Part shown: one piece after another, positions 49,375-59,052 of the stretch
Numbering within the stretch: the stretch's first letter is position 1
Layout: each line of letters starts with the position of its first letter
DNA from: Lentzea aerocolonigenes
GTDB lineage: Bacteria; Actinomycetota; Actinomycetes; Mycobacteriales; Pseudonocardiaceae
Length of the DNA: 64,000 bases
Assembly (NCBI RefSeq): GCF_000974445.1
Contig: NZ_BBOJ01000005.1
Location: forward strand, 1-64,000
Direction: 5' to 3'
Position numbers and translations under genes: made by a program
Notes under the pieces: model-generated
Database searches by the model: none
What the model was told of the DNA's origin: nothing
Seen by the model: the letters and a program-made list of their open reading frames with translations, nothing else

Positions 49375-50373
49375 TCAGCGAGGCAAAGTCACCCGGATGC
49401 ACGACCCGGGATCCACCACGGCGATCGTCCCGCCGTGCAGGTCCACCACCCACCGGGCGATGGCGAGACCGAGCCCGGTCCCACCACCGCCCGCCCTCTC
49501 CCCTCGGGTGAACCTCTCGAAGATCCGCGACCGGTCCGCAAGCGCGATCCCCGGTCCCTCGTCCCGCACCTCCAGGACGACCGAACCTCCGGAAGCGAAC
49601 CCCGACACGGACACCAACCCCCCGGTGGGGCCGTGCCGGGCAGCGTTGTCGACCAGGTTCACGAGCACCTGGTGCAGTCGTTCCCCGTCGGCGAGGACCG
49701 TCAGGTCTCCGTCGACGTCGATCGAGAACGACGCGGCGGGAGCAGCCACGGCCGCCTCCGCCACCACGTCGGCGACCAGCGAGGACACCGACAGCTTCTC
49801 GCGGTTCAGCGACAGGACCCCGGCGTCGATCTTCGACAGGTCCAGCAGCTCGGTGACCAGCCGGCCCAGCCGCTCGGTCTGGGCGAGAGCCGTCTTCATC
49901 GTCGCCGCGTCGGCGACGGCCACCCCGTCCACCACGTTCTCCAGCACGGCCTGCAACGCCGAGATCGGCGTTCGCAGCTCGTGCGACACGTTCGCGATCA
50001 ACTCACGCCGTTGCTGGTCGGCGGCGGCCAGATCCCCGGCCATGACCGTGAACGCCTCGGCCAGCTGCCCGACCTCGTCAGAGGACGTGGCTCGCACCGA
50101 GCGCGAGTAGTCACCGGACGCCATCGACCGGGCCGCGGACGTCATCTCCCGCAACGGCGACGTCATGCCGTGCGCCAGCAGCTGCGACGTCAGCAGCCCC
50201 AGCAAGAGCGCGATGATCGTCGTGCGCGGAGGCAGCCACCCCGTCACGTAACGGAAGTACGCGAACGCCACGCACCCCGACACCACGATCACGATGCCCA
50301 GCTTGAGCTTGATCGACCGCACCGAGTCCAGCGGACGCGGCAGCATGTCGAGCAGTTCGAGAAGACGCCTCAC
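49375..50373 (-). CDS. Sensor histidine kinase (EnvZ/BaeS type)
   Basis: The 332-residue kinase has two transmembrane segments with almost no extracellular loop, a HAMP domain (SPLREMTSAARSMASGDYS), HisKA with the phosphoacceptor His in IANVSHELRTPISAL, and HATPase (NLVDNAARHGP, DEGPGIA, GTGLGLAI). GTG 50373 overlaps the response-regulator stop by 4 bp. With so little outside the membrane, it probably reads the membrane itself or a membrane partner. Confidence 0.93.
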   Translation of the reverse strand: MRRLLELLDMLPRPLDSVRSIKLKLGIVIVVSGCVAFAYFRYVTGWLPPRTTIIALLLGLLTSQLLAHGMTSPLREMTSAARSMASGDYSRSVRATSSDEVGQLAEAFTVMAGDLAAADQQRRELIANVSHELRTPISALQAVLENVVDGVAVADAATMKTALAQTERLGRLVTELLDLSKIDAGVLSLNREKLSVSSLVADVVAEAAVAAPAASFSIDVDGDLTVLADGERLHQVLVNLVDNAARHGPTGGLVSVSGFASGGSVVLEVRDEGPGIALADRSRIFERFTRGERAGGGGTGLGLAIARWVVDLHGGTIAVVDPGSCIRVTLPR

Positions 50374-51059
50374 GGAGACACCTTCTTCTGGGGTACCTCC
50401 AGCGCGTACCCCACGCCGTGCACCGTCCTGATCAGGTCGGCCCCGAGCTTGCGCCGCAGCGCCTTCACGTGGCTGTCGACCGTCCGCGACGACGCGCCGT
50501 CGTGCCACCCGCACGCTTCCGCCAGCAACCGTTCCCGCGCCTGCACGGCCGACGGCCGCTCGGCCAGGAACACCAGCAGGTCGTACTCGGTCGGCGTCAG
50601 GTGCGCCTCGACACCGGCCCTGCGCACGCGGCGCCCGGCCAGGTCGATCTCCAGGTCCCCTAGCTCCAGCGACTGCGACGAAGCCGCGCGGGACACCCGG
50701 CGCAGCAGCACGTGCACCCGTGCCGCCAGCTCCCGCATCGAGAACGGCTTCGTCAGGTAGTCGTCGGCCCCCACGGCGAGGCCGACCAGCAGATCGGTCT
50801 CGTCCCCCCGCGCGGTCAGCATCAGCACCGGCACCGAACGCGACGCCTGGATCCGCCGGCACACCTCGAGCCCGTCGAACCCCGGCAGCATCACGTCCAG
50901 AACGACCAGGTCAGGCAGGAACGAAGCCGCCTGCGCGACCCCCGACGGCCCGTCGTGAGCAACCGACACCACGAAGCCCTCCGCCCGCAGCCGTGCGGCC
51001 ACGGACTCGGCGATCGTGATGTCGTCCTCGACGACGAGCACCCGGCGCTGACCTGTCAT
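50370..51059 (-). CDS. OmpR/PhoB-family response regulator
   Basis: The 229-residue regulator has a receiver domain (VLVVEDDITIAESV, Asp in VVLDVMLPGFDG, Lys in YLTKPFS) and a winged-helix effector (LTPTEYDLLVFLAERPSAV ... TVDSHVKALRRKLG). TAAAGT (51067-51072) lies 7 nt before ATG 51059. The kinase gene follows with a 4-bp overlap. Confidence 0.94.
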   Translation of the reverse strand: MTGQRRVLVVEDDITIAESVAARLRAEGFVVSVAHDGPSGVAQAASFLPDLVVLDVMLPGFDGLEVCRRIQASRSVPVLMLTARGDETDLLVGLAVGADDYLTKPFSMRELAARVHVLLRRVSRAASSQSLELGDLEIDLAGRRVRRAGVEAHLTPTEYDLLVFLAERPSAVQARERLLAEACGWHDGASSRTVDSHVKALRRKLGADLIRTVHGVGYALEVPQKKVSP

Positions 51060-51066
51060 GCCGGTG

Positions 51067-51072
51067 ACTTTA
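51067..51072 (-). promoter_or_regulatory. Probable -10 element of the OmpR-type operon
   Basis: TAAAGT on the minus strand, 7 nt before ATG 51059; 60 bp from the divergent -10 of recD2. Confidence 0.45.
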
Positions 51073-51131
51073 TGACCATGTCGTGGAGGACGCCGGGACA
51101 AGTTGTGAAGATCGTGTGCAGAAGCCCGAGG

Positions 51132-51137
51132 TAGGTT
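51132..51137 (+). promoter_or_regulatory. Probable -10 element of recD2
   Basis: TAGGTT lies 6 nt before ATG 51144, with no Shine-Dalgarno sequence. Confidence 0.45.
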
Positions 51138-51143
51138 CGCAGC

Positions 51144-53306
51144 ATGAACGTCCTCGAAGCGGTCCTCGAGAGGATCACCTACGCCAACGAGGACAACGGC
51201 TACACCGTCGCCAAGGTCGACACCGGCCGCGGCGACCTCGTCACGGTCGTCGGCGCGCTGCTCGGTGCCCAGCCCGGCGAGTCGATCCGCATGCGCGGCC
51301 ACTGGGGTTCGCACCCGCAGTACGGCAAGCAGTTCCACGTCGACGACTACACGACGATCCTGCCCGCGACGATCCAGGGCATCCGCCGCTACCTCGGCTC
51401 CGGCCTGATCAAGGGCATCGGGCCGGTGCTCGCGGACAAGATCGTCACCCACTTCGGCGTGCAGGCGCTGGACGTCATCGAGCACACCCCCGAGCGCCTG
51501 ATCGAGGTCCCGAAGCTCGGCCCGAAGCGCACCAAGCTCATCGCCGACGCGTGGGAGGAGCAGAAGGCCATCAAGGAGGTCATGGTCTTCCTCCAGGGCG
51601 TCGGCGTCTCCACGAGCCTCGCCGTCCGCGTCTACAAGCAGTACGGCGACAAGTCCATCGAGGTCGTCAGGGAGGAGCCGTACCGGCTGGCGAGCGACGT
51701 CTGGGGCATCGGCTTCAAGACCGCGGACGTCATCGCGAAGGCCGTCGGCATCCCGCACGACAGCCCGCAACGCGTCAAGGCAGGCCTGCAGTTCACGCTC
51801 TCCGAGGCCACCACCGACGGCAACTGCTACCTGCCGGAACAGGCCCTCATCGCGGACGCCATCAAGATCCTCCAGGTCGACACCGGCCTCGTCATCGACT
51901 GCCTGGCGGAGCTCGTCGAGGAGGAGGGCGTCGTCCGCGAGGAGCTCCCCGACGACGAGATCGCGATCTACCTGGTCCCGTTCCACCGCGCGGAGATCTC
52001 GATGGCGTCGCAGCTCAAGCGCCTGCTGCACGCGGACAACGACCGCATGCCGAGCTTCGCTGGCGTCGACTGGGACAAGGCCTTCGCCTGGCTCGGCACC
52101 GAGCTCGAACAACACCAGGCCGCTGCGGTGAAGCTCGCGCTGACGCAGAAGGTCGCGGTGCTCACCGGCGGTCCCGGCTGCGGCAAGAGCTTCACCGTGC
52201 GCTCGATCGTCCGGCTGGCCCAGGCGAAGCGGGCCAAGATCGTCCTGGCCGCGCCCACCGGCCGTGCCGCCAAGCGCCTGACCGAGCTGACCGGCCACGA
52301 GGCCCGCACGGTCCACCGGCTGCTGGAACTCAGACCGGGCGGCGACGCGGCGTACGACCGCGACCACCCGCTCGACGCCGACCTCGTGGTCGTCGACGAG
52401 GCCTCGATGCTGGACCTGTTGCTGGCCAACAAACTCGTGAAGGCCGTCCCGCCCGGCGCCCACCTCCTGCTCGTGGGAGACGTCGACCAGCTGCCGTCCG
52501 TCGGCGCCGGCGAGGTGCTCAGGGACGTGCTGGCGCAGGGCAGCCCGATCCCGAACGTCCGGCTCACGCACATCTTCCGCCAGGCCCAGGAGTCCGGCGT
52601 CGTCACGAACGCCCACCGCATCAACAGCGGCGACTACCCGTTGGTGCAGGGACTTCCCGACTTCTTCCTGTTCAGCACCGACGAGGCCGAAGAGGCCGCG
52701 ACGACGACCGTCGACGTGGTGGCGAACCGCATCCCGCGCAAGTTCGGGCTCGACCCGCGCAAGGACATCCAGGTCCTCGCCCCGATGCACCGCGGCCCGG
52801 CCGGCGCGGGCGCGTTGAACACCGTCCTCCAGGAAGCGCTCACGCCGTCACGGGACAACCTCCCCGAGAAGCGCTTCGGCGGCAGGGTGTTCAAGGTCGG
52901 CGACAAGGTCACCCAGATCCGCAACAACTACGACAAGGGCAAGAACGGAGTCTTCAACGGCACGTTGGGCGTCGTCATCGCGTTGGACCCCGTCGAGCAG
53001 AAGCTGACCATTCGCACCGACGAGGACGAGGAAGTCGACTACGAGTTCTCCGAGCTGGACGAGCTGAGCCACGCCTACGCCATGACCATCCACCGCTCAC
53101 AGGGCAGCGAGTACCCGTGCGTGGTCATCCCGATCACGACCAGCGCGTGGATGATGCTGCAGCGGAACCTGCTCTACACCGCGGTGACGCGCGCGAAGAA
53201 GCTGGTGGTGCTGGTGGGCTCCAAGCGCGCCATCGGCCAAGCCGTCCGCACCGTCGGCGCAGGCCGCCGCCACACAGCCCTAGCCCACCGCCTCCGCTCT
53301 GGTTGA
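51144..53306 (+). CDS. RecD2-like superfamily 1 DNA helicase
   Basis: The 720-residue helicase has the N-terminal OB/helix-hairpin-helix part of RecD2 (GSGLIKGIGPVLADKIVTHFG, VPKLGPKRTKLI), Walker A GGPGCGKSFT, Walker B VVVDEASM, and motif VI YTAVTRAKKL. RecD2 proteins work without RecBC, unwinding 5' to 3' in DNA repair and replication-fork care. The gene is monocistronic; its stop is followed at once by copy 2 of the dispersed inverted repeat. Confidence 0.93.
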   Translation: MNVLEAVLERITYANEDNGYTVAKVDTGRGDLVTVVGALLGAQPGESIRMRGHWGSHPQYGKQFHVDDYTTILPATIQGIRRYLGSGLIKGIGPVLADKIVTHFGVQALDVIEHTPERLIEVPKLGPKRTKLIADAWEEQKAIKEVMVFLQGVGVSTSLAVRVYKQYGDKSIEVVREEPYRLASDVWGIGFKTADVIAKAVGIPHDSPQRVKAGLQFTLSEATTDGNCYLPEQALIADAIKILQVDTGLVIDCLAELVEEEGVVREELPDDEIAIYLVPFHRAEISMASQLKRLLHADNDRMPSFAGVDWDKAFAWLGTELEQHQAAAVKLALTQKVAVLTGGPGCGKSFTVRSIVRLAQAKRAKIVLAAPTGRAAKRLTELTGHEARTVHRLLELRPGGDAAYDRDHPLDADLVVVDEASMLDLLLANKLVKAVPPGAHLLLVGDVDQLPSVGAGEVLRDVLAQGSPIPNVRLTHIFRQAQESGVVTNAHRINSGDYPLVQGLPDFFLFSTDEAEEAATTTVDVVANRIPRKFGLDPRKDIQVLAPMHRGPAGAGALNTVLQEALTPSRDNLPEKRFGGRVFKVGDKVTQIRNNYDKGKNGVFNGTLGVVIALDPVEQKLTIRTDEDEEVDYEFSELDELSHAYAMTIHRSQGSEYPCVVIPITTSAWMMLQRNLLYTAVTRAKKLVVLVGSKRAIGQAVRTVGAGRRHTALAHRLRSG

Positions 53307-53308
53307 CC

Positions 53309-53359
53309 GCACGCGGGGCCCTTTCGTGCGCCATGAGCGAACGAAAGCTCCCCGCGTGT
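53309..53359. repeat. 51-bp dispersed inverted repeat, copy 2
   Basis: Arms 53309-53327 and 53341-53359 repeat those of 9974-10024, with one extra change in the last base and a different 13-nt loop. The copy begins 3 nt after the recD2 stop and faces the convergent hydrolase gene, so here it could end transcription. Confidence 0.8.
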
Positions 53360-53389
53360 GGTTACAGCGGTGTAATTACACCGACGTAG

Positions 53390-54154
53390 TTACACCGACG
53401 TCAGGTAGTCCGTGATCAGCCGCGCCCACGGCGTCGCGGCCTCCAGCGCGATCGCGTGCCCGCACGCGAGGTCCGTGTACTTCGCTCCCGGGACGAGGTC
53501 CGAGACCTCCTTGGCGAGGGCGGGGGACAGCAGCCGGTCACCGGACGCGCCGATCACCAGCGTCGGCTGCGTGACCAGCGGCAGCAGCCCGGACAGGTCG
53601 GTCCTCAGGATCAGGTCGACGTGCGAGGCGGACCCGGCCGGCACGGTCGTGCCGATCAGCTCGGCGAAGCCCTCCGCCTGCGCGGGGGTGAGCCCTGCCA
53701 GGTACTTCTCGCTGCACATCACCGAGAGGATGTACCTGGCCAGCACCGAGCGGGGGCCGTCCAGCAACGACCTCCAGTGGTCGAGCCTCGCCCTGGTCGC
53801 GGCGTCGATCTTGGTGAACGGCGAGCTCAGGACGAGCCCGCGCACCCGTTCGGGGTGGCGGACCGCCGCCGTGGCGGCGATCGCGCAGCCCATCGAGTAG
53901 CCGGACACGTGGAACGACTCGTGCCCGGCCCGCACCGCGACGTCCACCAGGTCGTCGGCGAGCTCCTCCAGGACGAGCGGGCCCGCGGCCACCGGTGTGC
54001 TGCCGGAGCCCGGCAGGTCGCGCCCGATGACGGTGAAGTGCTGGATGAGGGTCCGCAGGACCGGGCCGTAGTTGGCCTGGACGCTGCCACCCGCGCCGTG
54101 GACGAGCAGCAGAGCAGGGCCGGTGCCCTTGACGACGGTGGACGGGCCGGTCAT
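53390..54154 (-). CDS. Alpha/beta hydrolase
   Basis: The 254-residue protein has the oxyanion loop LLVHGAGGSVQAN, nucleophile elbow SGYSMGCAI (Ser), acid strand GASGDRLLS and catalytic His in CGHAIALEA. It is a small cytoplasmic esterase or thioesterase-like enzyme; the substrate is unknown. ATG 54154 has GGGGG upstream. A 38-codon ORF with a strong Shine-Dalgarno sequence precedes it by 17 bp on the same strand. Confidence 0.87.
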   Translation of the reverse strand: MTGPSTVVKGTGPALLLVHGAGGSVQANYGPVLRTLIQHFTVIGRDLPGSGSTPVAAGPLVLEELADDLVDVAVRAGHESFHVSGYSMGCAIAATAAVRHPERVRGLVLSSPFTKIDAATRARLDHWRSLLDGPRSVLARYILSVMCSEKYLAGLTPAQAEGFAELIGTTVPAGSASHVDLILRTDLSGLLPLVTQPTLVIGASGDRLLSPALAKEVSDLVPGAKYTDLACGHAIALEAATPWARLITDYLTSV

Positions 54155-54171
54155 GAAACCCCCGAGTTTTG

Positions 54172-54288
54172 TCAGTCCATGCTGCGGACGATGGTCGGCT
54201 CCAGACCATCGTCGTCGTCCGCGGGGGAACCGCGCCAGGGGGAGAGGTGGGAGATCTCGGCGACATTGTCGTTGTAGAGATGATCCAT
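54172..54288 (-). CDS. Small 38-residue peptide, possible precursor or leader peptide
   Basis: On the minus strand ATG 54288 opens a 38-codon ORF ending TGA 54172-54174. GGAGCG lies 6 nt upstream, a better ribosome site than most genes here have. The peptide begins MDHLYNDNVAEISHLSPWRG, then has an acidic run (ADDDDG) and ends VRSMD. It has no cysteine and no signal peptide. I recognise no family. It could be a ribosomally made peptide precursor, a regulatory leader, or a spurious ORF; no maturation enzyme is recognisable nearby other than the hydrolase. Confidence 0.5.
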   Translation of the reverse strand: MDHLYNDNVAEISHLSPWRGSPADDDDGLEPTIVRSMD

Positions 54289-54515
54289 GGGTTTCGCTCC
54301 CGTTGTCTTCGTGTGAATTGTGTGCGGACCTCACTCTTCGTCGAGTCGGTTTCGGCCTGTCAGCACAATAACCGCTGCGATGCTGAGTGAAATCATATTG
54401 AGTTTCGTCACACAGTGCCAAGCGACCTGTTCCTCGTCTCAAGCACCGGACGGTAATCATCCGGTCGGTCGAACGGAGTGGCGGTGTTCTGCCAGACAGT
54501 CGATCATCGTCGATC

Positions 54516-55811
54516 ATGCGCCCAGCACTGGCCCTGCTCGCCTGCCTGGCTCTCCTCCTGAGCCCCTCACCAGCGCCGGCGGAGGGTCCACAGCCGACAT
54601 ACGTGCTGCGTGTGCCCGCTCCGATGGGTGACGCCGCCCAGCGGCTGCTCGGTCTGGGGTACGACGTGGTGGAGCAACGCGACGGCGACGACCTCTTCGT
54701 CGTGGGCGACGTTCGCACCGCCGACATGCTCCTGTCCGACGGTTTCCGTTCGTCTGTTGAGACGGTGATGCCTCCGTCTCAATGGGCTCCGCGCTCTCTC
54801 GCGGATACGACGTACTACGGCGGCTACCGGACCATTACCGCGCAACTCGCCCATCTCGACGAAGTCGCCAATGCGCATCCCGAACTGGCCTCGGTCGTCG
54901 ACTACGGCGACTCGTGGCGCAAGACGCGCGGCAGTGGTGGATATGACCTGAAAGCCATCTGCATCACGCGCAAACGACCTGGTGACTGCGCATTGACGCC
55001 GACCGCGCCAAAACCGCGCCTGTTCGTGATGGGCCAGCTCCACGCACGGGAAATCACCACCGGCGACATGGCGTGGCGGTTCATCGACGACCTGGTCGGC
55101 TCCGACCTCACCGCGATGCTCGACGCGCTGGAGGTCTGGGTCGTCCCGATCGCCAACCCGGACGGCGTGGAGATCGTCGAGTCCGGCGGCGACTCACCGG
55201 TCCTGCACCGCAAGAACGCCAACGGCACGTGCGGTTCCGGCCAGCGCGGCGTCGACCTCAACCGCAACGCCGGTTCGCACTGGGGCGAGGTCGGCACGTC
55301 CAGGGACAAGTGCAGCGAGGTCTACCGCGGCCCGAGCGCCGACTCCGAGGTCGAGACGCAGGCGCTGGAGTCGTTGTGGCGCAAGCTCTACCGCGACACC
55401 CGCGCGCCCGGTGACACGGCGGCGGCCGCCGCGGACACCACCGGCACCGTGATCTCCATGCACAGCTACGGCAACTACGTGCTCTTCCCGTGGGGCTGGA
55501 GCACCCAGAAGACCGGCAACGACGCCGCGTTGCGCAAGATCGCCCAGGACATGGCGTCGCTGTCCGGGTTCCGGGCGGGCCAGCCGGGCGAGCTGCTCTA
55601 CAACGCCTCCGGCGCCACGGACGACTGGGTGTACGAGGACCTGGGCGTGCCGAGCTTCGTGTGGGAGATCGGCGCCTCGTCGGGTGCGTGCGGCGGCTTC
55701 CTCCCGGCGTACTCGTGCCAGAAGGACGTGCATTGGCCGAAAGTGCGTCCCATGCTCGTTTCGGCCATGAAAGCCGCCCTTGGGCCCTATCGGACCAAGG
55801 GAAGCCCCTAG
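54516..55811 (+). CDS. Secreted M14 zinc carboxypeptidase
   Basis: The 431-residue preprotein has a signal peptide (MRPALALLACLALLLSPSPAPA), an N-terminal propeptide-like part, and the M14 site: HARE (zinc His and Glu), RGVDLNRNAGSHW, SMHSYGNYVLFPWGW (third zinc ligand) and FVWEIG (catalytic Glu). It removes C-terminal residues from extracellular peptides. No Shine-Dalgarno sequence precedes ATG 54516. It is followed by another secreted hydrolase 59 bp downstream. Confidence 0.92.
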   Translation: MRPALALLACLALLLSPSPAPAEGPQPTYVLRVPAPMGDAAQRLLGLGYDVVEQRDGDDLFVVGDVRTADMLLSDGFRSSVETVMPPSQWAPRSLADTTYYGGYRTITAQLAHLDEVANAHPELASVVDYGDSWRKTRGSGGYDLKAICITRKRPGDCALTPTAPKPRLFVMGQLHAREITTGDMAWRFIDDLVGSDLTAMLDALEVWVVPIANPDGVEIVESGGDSPVLHRKNANGTCGSGQRGVDLNRNAGSHWGEVGTSRDKCSEVYRGPSADSEVETQALESLWRKLYRDTRAPGDTAAAAADTTGTVISMHSYGNYVLFPWGWSTQKTGNDAALRKIAQDMASLSGFRAGQPGELLYNASGATDDWVYEDLGVPSFVWEIGASSGACGGFLPAYSCQKDVHWPKVRPMLVSAMKAALGPYRTKGSP

Positions 55812-55870
55812 GGCGTCGATCCGACTGAAGGTGGATGCGGACGGACGCGCGCCTCGCCAAGGTGGGAGGC

Positions 55871-56971
55871 ATGGGGATTCGATTGGTAGCCACAGTCACC
55901 GCGGCGAGCCTGCTCGCTTTGACCACCGCGGGAGTCGCGGCCGCGGACACGGGCACGGACACCGCCGCGGACCGCAAGGTCGTGCAGGAGGCCCTGGACC
56001 AGCTCACCAAGAGCGGGGCAGCGTTGGGGGTTCAGGCCCGCGTGACGGACGGGCGGCAGCGCTTCACCGCACGTTCCGGCAAGGCGGAGCTCGACAGCGA
56101 GAAGCCGGTGCCGCTGGACGGCCGGTTCCGCGTCGGCAGCATTACCAAGACGTTCGTGTCGACGGTGCTCCTGCAGCTCGCGGGTGAGGGGAAGGTCGAG
56201 CTCGACGCGCCCGTCGACCGCTACCTGCCCGGCCTGATCGACAAGCAGATCACCGTCCGCCAGGTCCTGCAGCACACCAGCGGCCTGTACAACTACACGA
56301 ACGCGCTCCCGCTCAGCCCGGACGAGTTCGAGAAGATCCGCTACAAGCACTGGTCACCGCAGGAGCTCCTCGCCATCTCCACGAGCAAGCCGCTGGACTT
56401 CGCGCCCGGCACCAAGTGGAGCTACTCCAACACGAACTACATCGTCGCGGGCCTGCTCGTCGAGAAGCTGACCGGCAAGCCGTACGAGAAGTCGGTCGAG
56501 CAGCGCATCCTGAAGCCGTTGCGGCTCAACGACACCGAGGTGCCCGGCGACAACCCGAACATCAGGGGCCCGCACGCGCACGGCTACTGGACCGTGAACG
56601 GCAAGCCGTCCGACATCACCCGCCTCAACCCGTCGGTCGCCTGGTCCGCCGGTGAGATGATCTCCACGACGAAGGACCTGGACACCTTCATCGTGGCGCT
56701 GACGAGCGGCAAGCTGCTCAAGCCCGCGCAGCAGCAGGAGCTGGTCAAGACCACGACCGTCAGCCCGGATTACGGCCTCGGCCTGTCCGTGCAGACGTTG
56801 CCGTGCGGCACCAAGGTCCTCGGCCACGGCGGCGGCATCCCCGGCTACTCGTCGGACCTGCTCACCACGCCGGACAACAAGAACCGCCTGGAGATGTCGG
56901 CGACCAGCGCGCCGGTGGGCGGCAACCCCGGTGACGCCTACAAGAAGCTGCTCGACGAGGTCTTCTGCTGA
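55871..56971 (+). CDS. Secreted serine hydrolase, beta-lactamase/DD-peptidase family
   Basis: The 366-residue preprotein has a signal peptide (GIRLVATVTAASLLALTTA) and class-C-like motifs: SITK (SxxK, nucleophile Ser), YSNTNY (YxN) and HGGGIPG (the KTG-equivalent HGG). This matches the R61-type D-alanyl-D-alanine carboxypeptidase/esterase group. ATG 55871 has GGGAGG upstream, closer than usual. A terminator follows directly. Confidence 0.9.
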   Translation: MGIRLVATVTAASLLALTTAGVAAADTGTDTAADRKVVQEALDQLTKSGAALGVQARVTDGRQRFTARSGKAELDSEKPVPLDGRFRVGSITKTFVSTVLLQLAGEGKVELDAPVDRYLPGLIDKQITVRQVLQHTSGLYNYTNALPLSPDEFEKIRYKHWSPQELLAISTSKPLDFAPGTKWSYSNTNYIVAGLLVEKLTGKPYEKSVEQRILKPLRLNDTEVPGDNPNIRGPHAHGYWTVNGKPSDITRLNPSVAWSAGEMISTTKDLDTFIVALTSGKLLKPAQQQELVKTTTVSPDYGLGLSVQTLPCGTKVLGHGGGIPGYSSDLLTTPDNKNRLEMSATSAPVGGNPGDAYKKLLDEVFC

Positions 56972-56978
56972 CAACAAA

Positions 56979-57006
56979 AGGGGAGCTGGGTTGACCCAGC
57001 TCCCCT
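56979..57006. terminator. Terminator between convergent hydrolase and chitinase genes
   Basis: A perfect 12-bp stem (56979-56990 with 56995-57006) with a TTGA loop; A-rich on the left. Confidence 0.85.
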
Positions 57007-57022
57007 CCCGGCGTGCGAGGAA

Positions 57023-58645
<1,623 letters not shown>

Positions 58646-58678
58646 CGGTCTCCTCAGTCGCAGGGGTACCGGAACGAT

Positions 58679-58714
58679 GTGGTTTAGACCACTCAAAGGT
58701 CAAGGTCTAGACCT
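58679..58714. promoter_or_regulatory. Two DasR-type operators (dre) in the chitinase promoter
   Basis: GTGGTTTAGACCAC (58679-58692) and AGGTCTAGACCT (58703-58714) are palindromes matching the DasR-responsive element known from Streptomyces chitinase and N-acetylglucosamine genes (core TGGTCTAGACCA). They lie 34-70 bp upstream of the start codon. Confidence 0.75.
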
Positions 58715-58880
58715 CTGCCGTCACTCGAACGGAGCAGTCCGAAAACGGTTCCAGAGCGCCGGTTGTCCAGTTCCGGTCTACTTGGTCAACCATTGGAGGG
58801 GTTCCGAGACGGCACCCCCTTCAGGTCGAGTTGTGGTGCGGTGACTGCACACAGAGGACGGACGGCTCCAACTTCGTTCC

Positions 58881-59037
58881 ATGCCAAAGCGTTTCTCCAC
58901 GACGCGCGGCCGCGAGCTCGGTGACGGTGTGCGTGCGGCCATCGCCGGTACCGGTCTGACCGGGCGCGAGATCTGCGAGAAGATCGGTTGGGATCCGAGC
59001 AAGTTGTCGGACCTCTTCCACGGCAAGGACGGGTGCT
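58881..59037 (+). pseudogene. Truncated XRE-family regulator
   Basis: ATG 58881 opens MPKRFSTTRGRELGDG, then GREICEKIGWDPSKLSDLFH, the N-terminal helix-turn-helix of the actinomycete XRE/DUF5753 regulators, which normally run about 280 residues. Similarity ends near residue 50 and the frame then runs antisense through the neighbouring LuxR gene. The breakpoint near 59035 suggests a deletion or inversion joined this fragment to the end of that gene. Confidence 0.75.
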
Positions 59038-59052
59038 CGGCGCACACCGGCG

